From contig CAWJES010000010.1 in NCBI GenBank assembly GCA_963841965.1, forward strand, positions 62,001 through 126,000: a stretch of DNA of 64,000 nucleotides, read 5' to 3'. How positions within the stretch are numbered: the first letter of the stretch is position 1; each line of letters begins with the position of its first letter. The notes under the pieces are model-generated. The model searched no databases. It had not been told where the DNA came from and saw nothing but the letters and a program-made list of their open reading frames with translations. The stretch is from Palsa-459 sp963841965. Lineage in GTDB: Bacteria > Actinomycetota > Acidimicrobiia > Acidimicrobiales > RAAP-2. Shown in pieces: positions 25,864-35,509 of this stretch. Made by a program: the position numbers and the translations under genes.

Positions 25864-27330
25864 ATGGCCGAGAACATGCTGGTGCTGGCGTCGAGCGCGC
25901 CGCCCGAGGGCGCCTCCCTGCCGCCGGGCACCCTGCTCGTGGCCGACCCGTCCCTCGAGTGGATGACCGACCATCTCATCGCCGGTGGCTCGCCGTGGCG
26001 GCTCCTTCGCCTCACCGATCACGCGGTCGCACTGCTCTCGCAATGGGCCTCTGGGACACGGTTGTCGAACTCCCCGACCGAGGGCGCCTTCGCACGCAGG
26101 CTCGTGGACGCCGGGTTCCTGCATCCGGTCTTTCCCCCACGGCGCCCGGCGAACGGGGAGATCGCCATCGTGATCCCCGTGCGCGACGATGCACCCGGGC
26201 TCGAGCGCGTGCTGGCCGCCCTATCCTCGACCTCCGCCGCCGTGACGGTCGTCGACGACGGCTCGTCGGACGCCGGTTCGATCGCGCGCACGGCGGCATC
26301 CCACGGCGCCAAGTTGATCCGATGCGAGACGTCGCGCGGTCCGGGTGCCGCGCGGAATCGAGGGCTCGAGGCCACGACCTCGGCCTTCGTCGCGTTCCTC
26401 GACTGCGACGTGCTGCCGCCCGACGGGTGGCTCGACGAGCTGTTCCACCATTTCGACGACCCCATGGTCGCTGCCGTCGCGCCCCGGGTCCGAGGGCCGG
26501 GAGGGCCCGGCACGCGGGACCACTTCGAGGCGATCATCTCGCCTCTCGACCTCGGGTCCAGCCCGGGCATCGTCCGCCCGAGCAGCGCGATCCCGTTCGT
26601 GCCGGGCACCGCCCTGATCGTCCGGCGATCGGCGCTCGGCGTGCCCTTCGACGAGACGCTCCGCATCGGCGAGGACGTGGACCTGGTCTGGCGCCTCTCC
26701 GCAGCGGGCTGGGTCGTGCGCTATGACCCGTCGGTCGTCGTCTTCCATCCCGCCAGGGACTCCTGGCCCGCGTGGATCGCGCAGCGCTTCAAGTACGGAC
26801 GGTCCGCGGGCCCGCTCGAGGCGCGGCACGGCGACAACGCGGCCCCGCTCCACGCCGACCCTCGGGTGATGGCGACATGGGCGCTCGTCCTCGCCGGCCG
26901 GCCGCGTCTGGCGCTCGGCATGCTGAGCTGGTCGGCGGCCTCGCTCTCGCGGCGGCTCGAAGGCATCGCCGAGCGCGGGGGACGCGAGGCCGTCGCACGC
27001 AAGATCGCGGCGCGGGGCATCGCGCTCGCGGGACCCGGCCTCGCGCGCAGCACCTTCCGCAACTACGGGCCGTACCTGATCCTGGGCGCCGTCGTGTTCC
27101 CGCCGCTGCGCCGGCCGGTCCTCACCCTCACGGTCGCGGCGACGGCCGTGCGGTGGTGGTACGCCGGGAAGCCCAAGCGCCCGGTGTCCTTCGCCGTGCT
27201 CAGCATCGCCGAGGACTTCGCCTACGCCGCCGGCGTCCTGGAGGGCGTCGTGCGCACCCGGCGGCTGGGCGCGCTGCGACCCAGGCTTCGGCCCGCGACG
27301 ACGACCGCGCCCACGCTCAGCGCCAGCTGA
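25864..27330 (+). CDS. mftF: Mycofactocin glycosyltransferase MftF
   Basis: 488 residues from ATG 25864. A short N-terminal PqqD-like segment (about 20-80) is followed by a GT-A (GT2) domain: AIVIPVRDDAPGLERVL, TVVDDGSSDA, RGPGAARNRGL and the DxD-type FLDCDVLPPDGWLDELF. GEDVDLVWRLSAAGW and FHPARDSW lie later in the domain. Hydrophobic stretches near residues 400-450 suggest membrane association. In mycobacteria this enzyme adds a beta-1,4-glucose chain to premycofactocin. Divergent from mftA, with an 81-base intergenic stretch in which I see no clear operator. Confidence 0.92.
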   Translation: MAENMLVLASSAPPEGASLPPGTLLVADPSLEWMTDHLIAGGSPWRLLRLTDHAVALLSQWASGTRLSNSPTEGAFARRLVDAGFLHPVFPPRRPANGEIAIVIPVRDDAPGLERVLAALSSTSAAVTVVDDGSSDAGSIARTAASHGAKLIRCETSRGPGAARNRGLEATTSAFVAFLDCDVLPPDGWLDELFHHFDDPMVAAVAPRVRGPGGPGTRDHFEAIISPLDLGSSPGIVRPSSAIPFVPGTALIVRRSALGVPFDETLRIGEDVDLVWRLSAAGWVVRYDPSVVVFHPARDSWPAWIAQRFKYGRSAGPLEARHGDNAAPLHADPRVMATWALVLAGRPRLALGMLSWSAASLSRRLEGIAERGGREAVARKIAARGIALAGPGLARSTFRNYGPYLILGAVVFPPLRRPVLTLTVAATAVRWWYAGKPKRPVSFAVLSIAEDFAYAAGVLEGVVRTRRLGALRPRLRPATTTAPTLSAS

Positions 27331-27359
27331 CCAGGATGGCGAGACGGGCCTCAACCGCT

Positions 27360-27387
27360 CGGGAACGGGGCTGAGTGGCCGTTCCCG
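27360..27387. terminator. Hairpin between convergent mftF and alcohol dehydrogenase genes
   Basis: CGGGAACGG and CCGTTCCCG form a 9-bp stem around a 10-base loop (GCTGAGTGG-containing). It lies between two gene ends that face each other, where a bidirectional terminator would be expected. No U-tract follows on either strand. Confidence 0.5.
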
Positions 27388-27438
27388 CCTCCGGACGGTG
27401 TTCCTGGGATCGGCCGCACGCAGTCGACGACATCGCGC

Positions 27439-28590
27439 CTAGTCGAACTTGACGACACCTCGGACGTTCTGCCCCGACGCGACGTCGTCGTAACCCTGTT
27501 GGACCTCGTCGAGCGTGTACTCCTTCGTCACGAGTTCGTCGATCTTGAGATGTCCGAGCCGGTAGAGCTCGAGCAACCTCGGAATCTGGATCCGGGGGTT
27601 CTGGGAGCCGAACACCGACCCCAGCAGCGACTGGTTGTACATCGTGAACATGAACAGGTCCATGGAGACCTCGGTCGCGTCGAAGGGCGTGATGCCGACG
27701 GTGACGATGCGCGCACCCTTCGACGCCGCCTTGCACGCCGGCATGATCAGGTCGCCGGTGAGCGTCGTGGGCGTCAGGATGACCACGTCGGCGAGACGGC
27801 CGCGGGTCATCTCGGCGGCGAGGAAGGTCGCCTCGAGGATGCTCCCTGCTCCGTGGGTCGCGCCGATCTGCATCGCCCGCTCGACCTTGGAGGGGATCAC
27901 ATCGACCGCGATGACGGTCTCCGCACCGGCGATCCGCGCCCCCTGGATCGCCCCGGAGCCGACGCCGCCGCACCCGACGACGATGACGCACTCGCCCGGT
28001 CGCACCTGGGCGCGGTCGACCGCTGCGCCGAATCCCGTCGCGAGCCCGCAGCTGATGAGCGCCGCAGCGCGGAGGTTCGCTCCGGTGTCGATCTTCACGA
28101 GGGAGTGCTCGCTCACCACGATCTGCTCCGAGAACGTCCCGAGCTGGCACATGCGGTTCAGCACCTGGTCACCGAGGTGGTGGCGGTAGGTGCCGTCCGA
28201 GATCATCGGTCCCGCGACAGTCGTCGCACCCAGATCGCAGATGTTGCTCCGACCGGTCGAGCACCAGTGGCATGTCCCGCACGCGGGGATGAAGGACACG
28301 GCGACCGAGTCGCCGGGTGCGAATGCGTGGACCTCGGGTCCAACGGACTCCACGATCCCCGCGCCCTCGTGGCCGCCGACCGCTGGGAACATCGACCCGT
28401 TTGGCGTCAGCATCGCGAGGACCTCCGCCGGCTGCGACATCTCCCCGTTGCGGAGATGCTCGTCCGACTGGCACAGGCCCGCGAAGGACATCGCGACCTT
28501 CACCTCGTGGGCGTGAGGCTCATCGATCTCGATCTCCTCGGTCCTCCACGGCTCCTTCAGTCCCCCGACGATCGATGCCCTGACCTTCAT
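27439..28590 (-). CDS. NDMA-dependent-type zinc alcohol dehydrogenase (mycofactocin-coupled)
   Basis: 383 residues from ATG 28590 (MKVRASIVGG). Medium-chain dehydrogenase with catalytic-zinc residues in CQSDEH (Cys 40) and GGHEGAG (His 74), and structural-zinc cysteines 104, 107, 110 and 118 (CGTCHWCSTGRSNIC). The NAD-binding loop is GCGGVG (206-211). SFIPACGTCHWCSTGR...CDLGA is the pattern of nicotinoprotein alcohol dehydrogenases that keep NAD bound and need an external carrier, now known to be mycofactocin. Its place beside mftF supports this. The physiological alcohol is unknown. Confidence 0.88.
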   Translation of the reverse strand: MKVRASIVGGLKEPWRTEEIEIDEPHAHEVKVAMSFAGLCQSDEHLRNGEMSQPAEVLAMLTPNGSMFPAVGGHEGAGIVESVGPEVHAFAPGDSVAVSFIPACGTCHWCSTGRSNICDLGATTVAGPMISDGTYRHHLGDQVLNRMCQLGTFSEQIVVSEHSLVKIDTGANLRAAALISCGLATGFGAAVDRAQVRPGECVIVVGCGGVGSGAIQGARIAGAETVIAVDVIPSKVERAMQIGATHGAGSILEATFLAAEMTRGRLADVVILTPTTLTGDLIMPACKAASKGARIVTVGITPFDATEVSMDLFMFTMYNQSLLGSVFGSQNPRIQIPRLLELYRLGHLKIDELVTKEYTLDEVQQGYDDVASGQNVRGVVKFD

Positions 28591-28636
28591 CGTGCCTCCC
28601 AGAACGCGGGGCGGTCCCCCGGCGGACGACCTGAGG

Positions 28637-30358
28637 CTACATCCGGTCCGGTGCCCCGATCCCGAGAAGCGAGAGGCCGACCTCGAGCGTCCTCGCCGTG
28701 ACGTCGCACAGCACGAGCCGGCTCTCGCGTGTCCTGTCGTCCTCCGCGCGCAGCACCGGGCACGCCTCGTAGAAGGCGGTGAAGGTCTGGGCGATGCCGA
28801 ACAGGTAGTTGCAGAGCCGGTGCGGCGCGAACCACTCGAGCATGGCGTCGAGGGCCTCTTGGAACCGGAGCAGCTCGAGGGCCAGGGCGCGCTCCTGAGG
28901 GGTGTCGAGCGTGACGGCCGCTGCGGGGTCCGGGCCCTCGCGGTCGAGCCTCCGGAAGATCGAGCGGATCCTGGCGTGCGCATAGGCGAGGTAGGGACCC
29001 GTATCGCCCTCGAACGCGAGCATCCGGTCCCAGTCGAAGACGTAGTCGCGCATCCGCTCGGTGGAGAGGTCCGCGTACTTCACCGCTCCGATCCCGATCA
29101 TCTCGGCGAGGATCGCCCGCTCGTCGTCGGAGTACCCGGTCTGGCGCTCCGCGAGCGCGCGGTCGGCCCGCTCGACGGCTTCAACCAGCAGGTCGACGAG
29201 CTTGAGCGACACGCCGCTGCGCGTCTTCAGCATCTTTCGGTCCTCGCCCAGCACGTTGCCGAACGCGATGTGCTGGGTGACCGTTCCCTCGGGGACCCAC
29301 CCGGCCTCGTGGGCGACTGCGAACACCATCTCAAGGTGCTGGGCCTGCGGCGCACCGACGACGTAGTAGAGCCGGTCGCAGCCGAGGTTCGAGACGCGAT
29401 CGCGGACCGCCGCGAGGTCCGAGGCGGCGTAGCCGTACCCGCCGTCGGACTTGCGCACGATGAGAGGCAGCGGATCGCCTTCCCGATTGGTGAAGCCCGC
29501 CGGGAAGACGCACTGCGCGCCCTCGCTCTCGACGAGCAGCCCGGCCCTCTCGAGGTCCCGCACCACGTCGTCGAGCATGGGGTTGTAGCTCGACTCGCCG
29601 ACGACGTCCTCGGGGGTGAGCCCCACGCCGAGCAGCCGGTAGACGCCGTCGAAGTAGCGGACCGACTCATCGACGAGGATGCGCCACAGGCGCAGTGTCT
29701 CGGGATCGCCCCCCTGCAGGGACACGACCCGCTGGCGGCTGCGCTCCTTGAACGCGTCGTCCGCATCGAACTTCGACCGGGCCGCCCTGTAGAACCCGTC
29801 GAGGTCTCCGACGGACAGCTCGTTCGCCGCCTCGTCCTCGCCGATGTCGCAGAGGTGCTCGATCAGCATGCCGAACGGCGTCCCCCAGTCCCCCACGTGG
29901 TTCCTCGCGATGACCTCGTGGCCGGAGAAGCGCAGCGCCCGGGCGAGCGAGTCCCCGATCACCGTGCCGCGCAGGTGGCCGACGTGCATCTCCTTGGCGA
30001 CGTTCGGCGCGGAGTAGTCGAGCACCACGCGGTGCCGCTCGGTTGCCGGATCGATCCCCAGACGGGGATCGGCCGCGATCCCCGCGATGGCCGATGCGAT
30101 GATGCCGTCGTCGAGGACCAGGTTCAGGAAGCCGGGCCCTGCCACCTCCACTGTCGCGATGCCGTCGAGGGAGACCGCCGCGGCGACCTCCTCGGCGACG
30201 TCGCGCGGCGGCCGCCCGAGCCGCTTCGCGAGCGCCATGGCCCCGTTCGCCTGGTAGTCGACCCGGTCCGAGGCTCGAAGGACGGGGTCGGATCCCGGTT
30301 CCAGCGCATCGAAGCCCGCCTGGAGACGTGCGGCGAGGACGGTGAGCAGCTCAGGCAC
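28637..30358 (-). CDS. argS: Arginyl-tRNA synthetase
   Basis: 573 residues, class I synthetase charging tRNA-Arg. The HIGH-type motif is within SAPNVAKEMHVGHLRGT (about residues 115-131). VIARNHVGDWGTPFGML and the region DRKMLKTRSG in place of KMSKS are typical of ArgRS. The DALR anticodon-binding domain ends with the characteristic C-terminal APDRM. It stands alone here rather than upstream of lysA. The gene downstream on the same strand is the alcohol dehydrogenase, 46 bases away. Confidence 0.96.
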   Translation of the reverse strand: MPELLTVLAARLQAGFDALEPGSDPVLRASDRVDYQANGAMALAKRLGRPPRDVAEEVAAAVSLDGIATVEVAGPGFLNLVLDDGIIASAIAGIAADPRLGIDPATERHRVVLDYSAPNVAKEMHVGHLRGTVIGDSLARALRFSGHEVIARNHVGDWGTPFGMLIEHLCDIGEDEAANELSVGDLDGFYRAARSKFDADDAFKERSRQRVVSLQGGDPETLRLWRILVDESVRYFDGVYRLLGVGLTPEDVVGESSYNPMLDDVVRDLERAGLLVESEGAQCVFPAGFTNREGDPLPLIVRKSDGGYGYAASDLAAVRDRVSNLGCDRLYYVVGAPQAQHLEMVFAVAHEAGWVPEGTVTQHIAFGNVLGEDRKMLKTRSGVSLKLVDLLVEAVERADRALAERQTGYSDDERAILAEMIGIGAVKYADLSTERMRDYVFDWDRMLAFEGDTGPYLAYAHARIRSIFRRLDREGPDPAAAVTLDTPQERALALELLRFQEALDAMLEWFAPHRLCNYLFGIAQTFTAFYEACPVLRAEDDRTRESRLVLCDVTARTLEVGLSLLGIGAPDRM

Positions 30359-30379
30359 GAGTCACGAGCGTCGAGAGGG

Positions 30380-30595
30380 TCACGGATGGGCGCAGGCGCC
30401 GCCGCAGCACCCGGCTCCGGCACCGCACCCGCCTGCAGACGGCGATGCGAATCCGGTGGCGGCGAAGACCGGCAGCAGCCGGACCGCGTGCTCGTGCCCT
30501 GCCGGGCAGGTGGCCGGGGCGTCGGAGTCCGCCATCGCGCGACGCTCCTCGAACCGCTCGTCGCAGACCTGGCATCGGAACTCGTAGATGGGCAC
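30380..30595 (-). CDS. FmdB-family zinc-ribbon protein
   Basis: 71 residues from GTG 30595. VPIYEFRCQVCDERFEERRAM is the FmdB/CxxC zinc-ribbon start. The second zinc ligand pair is atypical: only one Cys in TCPAGHEH, with His possibly completing the site. The tail is Gly/Cys-rich (GGCGAGAGCCGGACAHP), as in many family members. Role unknown, often proposed regulatory. It lies 21 bases upstream of argS on the same strand. Confidence 0.82.
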   Translation of the reverse strand: MPIYEFRCQVCDERFEERRAMADSDAPATCPAGHEHAVRLLPVFAATGFASPSAGGCGAGAGCCGGACAHP

Positions 30596-30696
30596 GGCAG
30601 CCTCCAGGGCACCGATCCTACCGGTCGCTCTGGCGCCGAACGGGCCTCGGGGGGGTCCCGTGGCCGACGGGTTCGCACGCGCGGCAGAATGAGTCC

Positions 30697-33381
30697 ATGG
30701 CATCCCCCCACCCCAACACCTACGGCGCCCGCTCGACCCTGCGGGTCGGCGACCGCGACCTCGAGATCTACTCGCTCGCAGCGCCGGACCTCGAGCGGTT
30801 CGGCGTCTCGCGCCTCCCCTTCTCGATCAAGATCCTCCTGGAGAACCTTCTGCGCCACGAGGACGGGGCGAAGGTGACCGCAGCGCACATCGAGGCGGTG
30901 GCCCGCTGGGGGGACCGTCCGGGTGCGCACGGCGAAGCGGCTGGCGATGACGCCCAGGAGCTCGCGTTCAGCCCCGAACGCGTCCTCATGCAGGACCTGA
31001 CGGGCGTCCCGGCCGTCGTCGACCTCGCCGCGATGCGCAACGCGATGGTCGCCCTCGGAGGCGACCCCGAGCGGATCAACCCCCACGTCCCCGTCGAGCT
31101 CGTCATCGACCACTCGGTCATCGTCGAGCGCTCGGGTGACGCCTCCGCCTTCTCCGACAACGTCGCCCTCGAGTACGAGCGGAACCTCGAGCGCTACCAG
31201 TTCCTCAAGTGGGCGCAGGACACCTTCGAGAACTTCCGCGTCGTCCCCCCGGGGACCGGCATCTGCCACCAGGTCAACCTCGAGCACCTCGCGCGCGTGG
31301 TGTTCGAGAAGGACGGTGCCGCATTCCCCGACACGGTCGTCGGGATCGATTCGCACACGACCATGGTGAACGGCCTCGGGGTCCTCGGCTGGGGCGTCGG
31401 CGGCATCGAGTCCGAGGCGGCGATGCTCGGCCAGCCCATCCCGATGCTCGTCCCCCCCGTCGTCGGTCTTCGCCTCACCGGCAAGACGAACGAGGGAGTC
31501 ACCGCCACCGACGTCGTCCTCACGATCACCGAGCTGCTGCGCAAGCACGGCGTGGTCGGCAAGTTCGTCGAGGCGTATGGCCCCGGCGTCGCAGCGCTCT
31601 CGCTGGAGACGCGCGCCACGATCGGCAACATGTCGCCCGAGTACGGCTCGACCTGCACGATCTTCCCGATCGACCAGGTCACGCTCGACTACCTGGCCTT
31701 CACGGGCCGGTCCGCCAGCCAGATCGAGCTCGTCGAGACCTACGCCAAGGCCCAGGGCCTGTGGCACGACCCGTCCCAGGGAGAGCCCGTGTACTCCGAG
31801 GTGGCGGAGCTCGACCTTTCGACGGTCGAGCCGTCGCTCGCCGGCCCGGCGCGCCCGCAGGACCGGGTGAGCCTCGCGGGCGCCAAGGCAGCGACGCTGG
31901 CAGCGCTCGGCCACGCGCCGCGCGAGACGGCCGCGGCCGGCGCCTCGACGACGCTGCGCGACAGCGACGTGGTGATCGCCGCGATCACGAGCTGCACCAA
32001 CACGTCGAACCCGTCGGTGCTCATCGCGGCGGGCCTCGTCGCCAAGCGCGCCATGGAGCTCGGCCTGACCAAGAAGCCCTGGGTGAAGACGTCGCTTGCG
32101 CCGGGCTCGCGGGTCGTCATGGACTACCTCGAGCGCGCCGGGCTCGTCGAGCCGCTCGATGCGCTCGGCTTCTACCTCGCGGGGTTCGGGTGCACCACGT
32201 GCATCGGCAACTCCGGACCCCTTCTCGAGGGCGTGTCGGAGGCTGTGGCCGCCGAGGGTCTCTCGGTCGCCGCGGTCCTCTCGGGGAACCGCAACTTTGA
32301 GGGGCGCATCCACCCGGACATCCGTCAGAACTACCTCGCGTCGCCCCCGCTCGTCGTCGCCTACGCGATCGCCGGGACGATGAACATCGACCTGTCGAGC
32401 GAGCCCATCGGAACCGATCGCGAGGGCGGGGACGTGTACCTCTCGGACCTCTGGCCGAGCGATGCGGACGTGGCCGGGGCGGTGCGCGCCTCGCTCACCC
32501 CGGACCAGTTCACCCAGCGCTACGCCGAGGTGTTCACCGGTGACGAGCACTGGGCCGCGGTCCAGGTCCCCAAGGGCGAGACGTTCGACTGGAACCCCGC
32601 GTCCACCTACGTCTTGCAGCCCCCGTACTTCGAGACCCTCACGATGGAGACGTCGGCCGTGCAGGACATCGCCGGCGCCCGGGTCCTGGCGGTCCTCGGC
32701 GACTCGGTCACGACCGACCACATCTCCCCGGCCGGTGCGATCCGCCCGACGGTGCCCGCCGGCGAGTACCTGGTCGCGCACGGCGTCGCGGTCAAGGACT
32801 TCAACACCTACGGCACGAGGCGCGGGAACCACGAGGTCATGGTCCGCGGGACATTCGCGAACCTGCGCCTTCGCAACCAGCTCGCGCCGGGCACCGAGGG
32901 CGGGTTCACGACGAAGTTCCCCGAGCGCGTCGAAGAGACGATCTTCGCGGCGTCCGAGGCCTACCGCACGGCCGGGACCCCGCTGCTCGTCGTCACTGGC
33001 AAGGAGTACGGATCAGGATCGAGCCGCGACTGGGCGGCCAAGGGCCCGATGCTCCTCGGGGTGCGCGCGGTCCTCGCCAAGAGCTACGAGCGGATCCACC
33101 GCTCCAACCTCATCGGCATGGGCATCGCCGCCCTGCAGTTCCTGCCCGGCGAGGAGCTCGCGACCCACGGCCTCGTCGGGGACGAGACCTTCGACGTGGT
33201 GGGACTCGAGGCGTTGAACGACGGCACGCTGCCGAAGACGGTCACGGTCCGCGCCCGCAGGGATGACGGCTCCGTCGTCGAGTTCGAGGCGCGGCTGCGG
33301 ATCGACACGCCGACCGAGGCGGACTACTTCCGCAACGGGGGCGTCCTCAACTACGTCCTGCGGATGCTGGCCTCGCGCTGA
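30697..33381 (+). CDS. acnA: Aconitate hydratase A
   Basis: 894 residues, TCA-cycle isomerisation of citrate to isocitrate. The [4Fe-4S] ligands are Cys 433 (TSCTNTSNPS), Cys 499 and Cys 502 (GCTTCIGNSG). GIDSHTTMVNGLGVLGWGVGG, NMSPEYGSTC, GSSRDWAAKG and the C-terminal swivel domain are intact. Length matches IRP/AcnA-type enzymes. ATG 30697 has a CAGAAT element 6 bases before it and no obvious ribosome-binding site, so the mRNA may be leaderless. Confidence 0.96.
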   Translation: MASPHPNTYGARSTLRVGDRDLEIYSLAAPDLERFGVSRLPFSIKILLENLLRHEDGAKVTAAHIEAVARWGDRPGAHGEAAGDDAQELAFSPERVLMQDLTGVPAVVDLAAMRNAMVALGGDPERINPHVPVELVIDHSVIVERSGDASAFSDNVALEYERNLERYQFLKWAQDTFENFRVVPPGTGICHQVNLEHLARVVFEKDGAAFPDTVVGIDSHTTMVNGLGVLGWGVGGIESEAAMLGQPIPMLVPPVVGLRLTGKTNEGVTATDVVLTITELLRKHGVVGKFVEAYGPGVAALSLETRATIGNMSPEYGSTCTIFPIDQVTLDYLAFTGRSASQIELVETYAKAQGLWHDPSQGEPVYSEVAELDLSTVEPSLAGPARPQDRVSLAGAKAATLAALGHAPRETAAAGASTTLRDSDVVIAAITSCTNTSNPSVLIAAGLVAKRAMELGLTKKPWVKTSLAPGSRVVMDYLERAGLVEPLDALGFYLAGFGCTTCIGNSGPLLEGVSEAVAAEGLSVAAVLSGNRNFEGRIHPDIRQNYLASPPLVVAYAIAGTMNIDLSSEPIGTDREGGDVYLSDLWPSDADVAGAVRASLTPDQFTQRYAEVFTGDEHWAAVQVPKGETFDWNPASTYVLQPPYFETLTMETSAVQDIAGARVLAVLGDSVTTDHISPAGAIRPTVPAGEYLVAHGVAVKDFNTYGTRRGNHEVMVRGTFANLRLRNQLAPGTEGGFTTKFPERVEETIFAASEAYRTAGTPLLVVTGKEYGSGSSRDWAAKGPMLLGVRAVLAKSYERIHRSNLIGMGIAALQFLPGEELATHGLVGDETFDVVGLEALNDGTLPKTVTVRARRDDGSVVEFEARLRIDTPTEADYFRNGGVLNYVLRMLASR

Positions 33382-33399
33382 CGTCCCCGGTCGGGGACG
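33382..33399. terminator. GC hairpin after acnA
   Basis: CGTCCCC-GGTC-GGGGACG, a 7-bp stem with tetraloop (8 bp if the loop shrinks to two bases), begins right after the acnA stop and 9 bases before the end of the convergent PIG-L gene. Probably a shared terminator. No U-run. Confidence 0.45.
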
Positions 33400-33407
33400 C
33401 AGTGCGG

Positions 33408-34235
33408 TTAGGCGGTGTCGAGGACCCGGAAGGCCTCAGCGAGCCGGCCCTTGGGCAGCCCGGCGGCCTTCGCCACGGCCTCGCCCCATTCGCGGAGCAG
33501 CTTGTCGATGCCGCCCGCATCCTTCAGCTGGCTCTGGTGGGACTTCAGTGCCTCGATCTTCTTGTCGATCGAGTCAGTGATGTCGACGACCATCGTCGGG
33601 CTGCTCGTCCCGCCGATCCACACCTGGCGGACCGTGTGGGGCGCGAGGCCCTCGTCGTTCGCGAGCGCAGGGAACGCGTGCGGGTTGCGGGCGTCGGGGT
33701 AGACGGCGCGGAGCGTCGCCTCGCCCGTGGCGAGGTGGTCGGGGTGCGACGCGTAGATGCGCTCGTAGTTGCGCTCGGGATTCTGGGTCAGCACGACGTC
33801 GGGCTTGAAGCTTCGGATCACGCGGGCGAGGTCCCTGCGAAGTCCGAGCGTCGGCTCCACGAGGCCGTCGGGGTAGCCAAGGAAGATGACCTCCGAGACC
33901 CCGAGGAACGAGGCGGCGGTGCGCTGCTCGGACTCTCGGAGCTTCGCGCGGTCGGCGCGCTCCATGACCAGCGCGTCGCCGCCAGCGTCGCCCGATGTCA
34001 CGAGGCAGTAGGCCACATCCACGCCCTCGGACGTGAGTGTCGCAACCGTCCCGGCCATGCCGAAGTCGACGTCGTCGGGGTGCGCCGTGACGACGAGGGC
34101 CCTCTTGATCGAGTCGTCTCGCTCGTACTGTGCAGTTGCGGGCGGCGTGCGGGGATCCTGCTCGATCGCCCGCTTCGCGGCCTTCACCGGCTTGTCGGGC
34201 TTGGCTGCGTCAGCCTTGACCCGCTTCGCGCTCAC
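33408..34235 (-). CDS. PIG-L (LmbE-like) zinc deacetylase
   Basis: 275 residues from GTG 34235, overlapping the helicase stop (GTGA). The first 45 residues are Lys/Ala-rich and probably disordered. The catalytic fold then begins RALVVTAHPDDVDFGMAG (zinc site HPDD), with SHPDHLATGEATLRAVYPDARNP providing the third ligand region. The family includes MshB and mycothiol-conjugate amidase Mca, and other N-acetyl-sugar deacetylases. The sequence does not fix the substrate. Confidence 0.88.
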   Translation of the reverse strand: MSAKRVKADAAKPDKPVKAAKRAIEQDPRTPPATAQYERDDSIKRALVVTAHPDDVDFGMAGTVATLTSEGVDVAYCLVTSGDAGGDALVMERADRAKLRESEQRTAASFLGVSEVIFLGYPDGLVEPTLGLRRDLARVIRSFKPDVVLTQNPERNYERIYASHPDHLATGEATLRAVYPDARNPHAFPALANDEGLAPHTVRQVWIGGTSSPTMVVDITDSIDKKIEALKSHQSQLKDAGGIDKLLREWGEAVAKAAGLPKGRLAEAFRVLDTA

Positions 34236-35509
34236 AGAAGCGATTTGGAGGGGTCGGGCACGAAGTGCTCCAGGTCCGCCAGCGCCGGGTCGTTGGAGAA
34301 GATCTCGACGATCGGGAGGCTCAGCCCCACGCGCTTCATCGTGATGCCCGCCTCGACGACCTGGTTCCACATCAGCAGCGAGACGACGACCCCGGCCGAA
34401 CCGGCACGAGCGGTGCGACCGGAGCGGTGCAGGTAGGCCTTCTGGTCCTCGGGCGGGTCGTAGTGGATCACGACGTCGACCGCGTCGATGTGCAGGCCCC
34501 TGGCGGCCACGTCCGTGGCGACGAGCACGCGCAGCTTGCCGCTCGAGAACTCGGAGAGCGCACGCTCGCGCTGGGACTGGCGGAGGTCGCCGTGGATGGC
34601 CCCGGCGGTGACGCCCTCCTTCTCCAGTTGCTGGACCAGTCGGTCGGCGCCTCGCTTCGTGCGCGCGAAGATGAGGACCTTCTCATTCGCACGGCAGATC
34701 GCCGCGACGACCTTGATCTTGTCCATCTGGTGGACCTGGAAGAAGTGGTGGACCATGTTCGAGACGGTCTGCGTGTCGCTCGCGACCTCGTGGAAGACCG
34801 GGTTCGACAGGTACCGCTTCACGAGCCGGTCCACGGCGCCGTCCAGGGTCGCGGAGAAGAGGAGCGTCTGGTGGGGACGGCCGGTGACGCGCCGCAGCAC
34901 CCACTCGACCTGGGGCATGAAGCCCATGTCGGCCATCCGGTCGGCCTCGTCGAGGACCAGGACATCGAGGTCCTCGACGGCCAGCTCGCCGCGGTCACCG
35001 AGGTCGATGAGCCTGCCGGGCGTCGCGATGATGATCTCGCACCCCTTGCGCAGGTGGCGGATCTGCTTCTCGATGTCGGCACCGCCGTAGACAGCGACCA
35101 CGCGCAGCCCGAAGTCCGCTGCCAGCGGGCCGAGTACGTCGAAGACCTGCACGGCGAGCTCGCGGGTCGGCAGCAGCACGAGCCCTCGCGGCTTCGATGG
35201 GCGGCCCTTCAGGGGGACCACCGTGCCGTCGGGCCCGGCGAGCTCAGCGGCGAGCCGCTGCAGCATCGGCAGGCCGAATGCGAGCGTCTTGCCCGAGCCT
35301 GTCTTGGCCTTGCCGCAGACATCGCGCCCGGCGAGCGCGTCGGCGATCGTCATCGCCTGGATGGGGAACGCGGTGGTGATCCCCTTGTTGGCGAGCGCCT
35401 TGCAGAGCTCCTCTGCGACGCCGAGGGACTCGAAGGTCTGCTCGGTCGCGTAGACGTCGGAATCGGATACGGGCTTTCCAGGGGCTTTGAGGGCCTCAGT
35501 CATTGTCAC
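34232..35509 (-). CDS. DEAD-box ATP-dependent RNA helicase
   Basis: 425 residues. The motifs run in order. Q motif: FESLGVAEELCKALANKGITTAFPIQ. Motif I: AKTGSGKT. Ia: PTRELAVQV. Ib: TPGRL. II: DEAD. III: SAT. IV: VLIFARTKRGAD. V: VATDVAARGLHI. VI: HRSGRTARAG. The C-terminal extension is short, as in RhlE/CsdA-like minimal helicases. The start is GTG 35509 or ATG 35503. Likely role is rRNA maturation or cold-adapted RNA remodelling. Confidence 0.94.
   Translation of the reverse strand: MTMTEALKAPGKPVSDSDVYATEQTFESLGVAEELCKALANKGITTAFPIQAMTIADALAGRDVCGKAKTGSGKTLAFGLPMLQRLAAELAGPDGTVVPLKGRPSKPRGLVLLPTRELAVQVFDVLGPLAADFGLRVVAVYGGADIEKQIRHLRKGCEIIIATPGRLIDLGDRGELAVEDLDVLVLDEADRMADMGFMPQVEWVLRRVTGRPHQTLLFSATLDGAVDRLVKRYLSNPVFHEVASDTQTVSNMVHHFFQVHQMDKIKVVAAICRANEKVLIFARTKRGADRLVQQLEKEGVTAGAIHGDLRQSQRERALSEFSSGKLRVLVATDVAARGLHIDAVDVVIHYDPPEDQKAYLHRSGRTARAGSAGVVVSLLMWNQVVEAGITMKRVGLSLPIVEIFSNDPALADLEHFVPDPSKSLL

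Noticed and set aside
30124..32832. 902-codon minus-strand frame opposite aconitase
   Set aside because: Low-complexity charged translation; aconitase on the plus strand has all catalytic cysteines.
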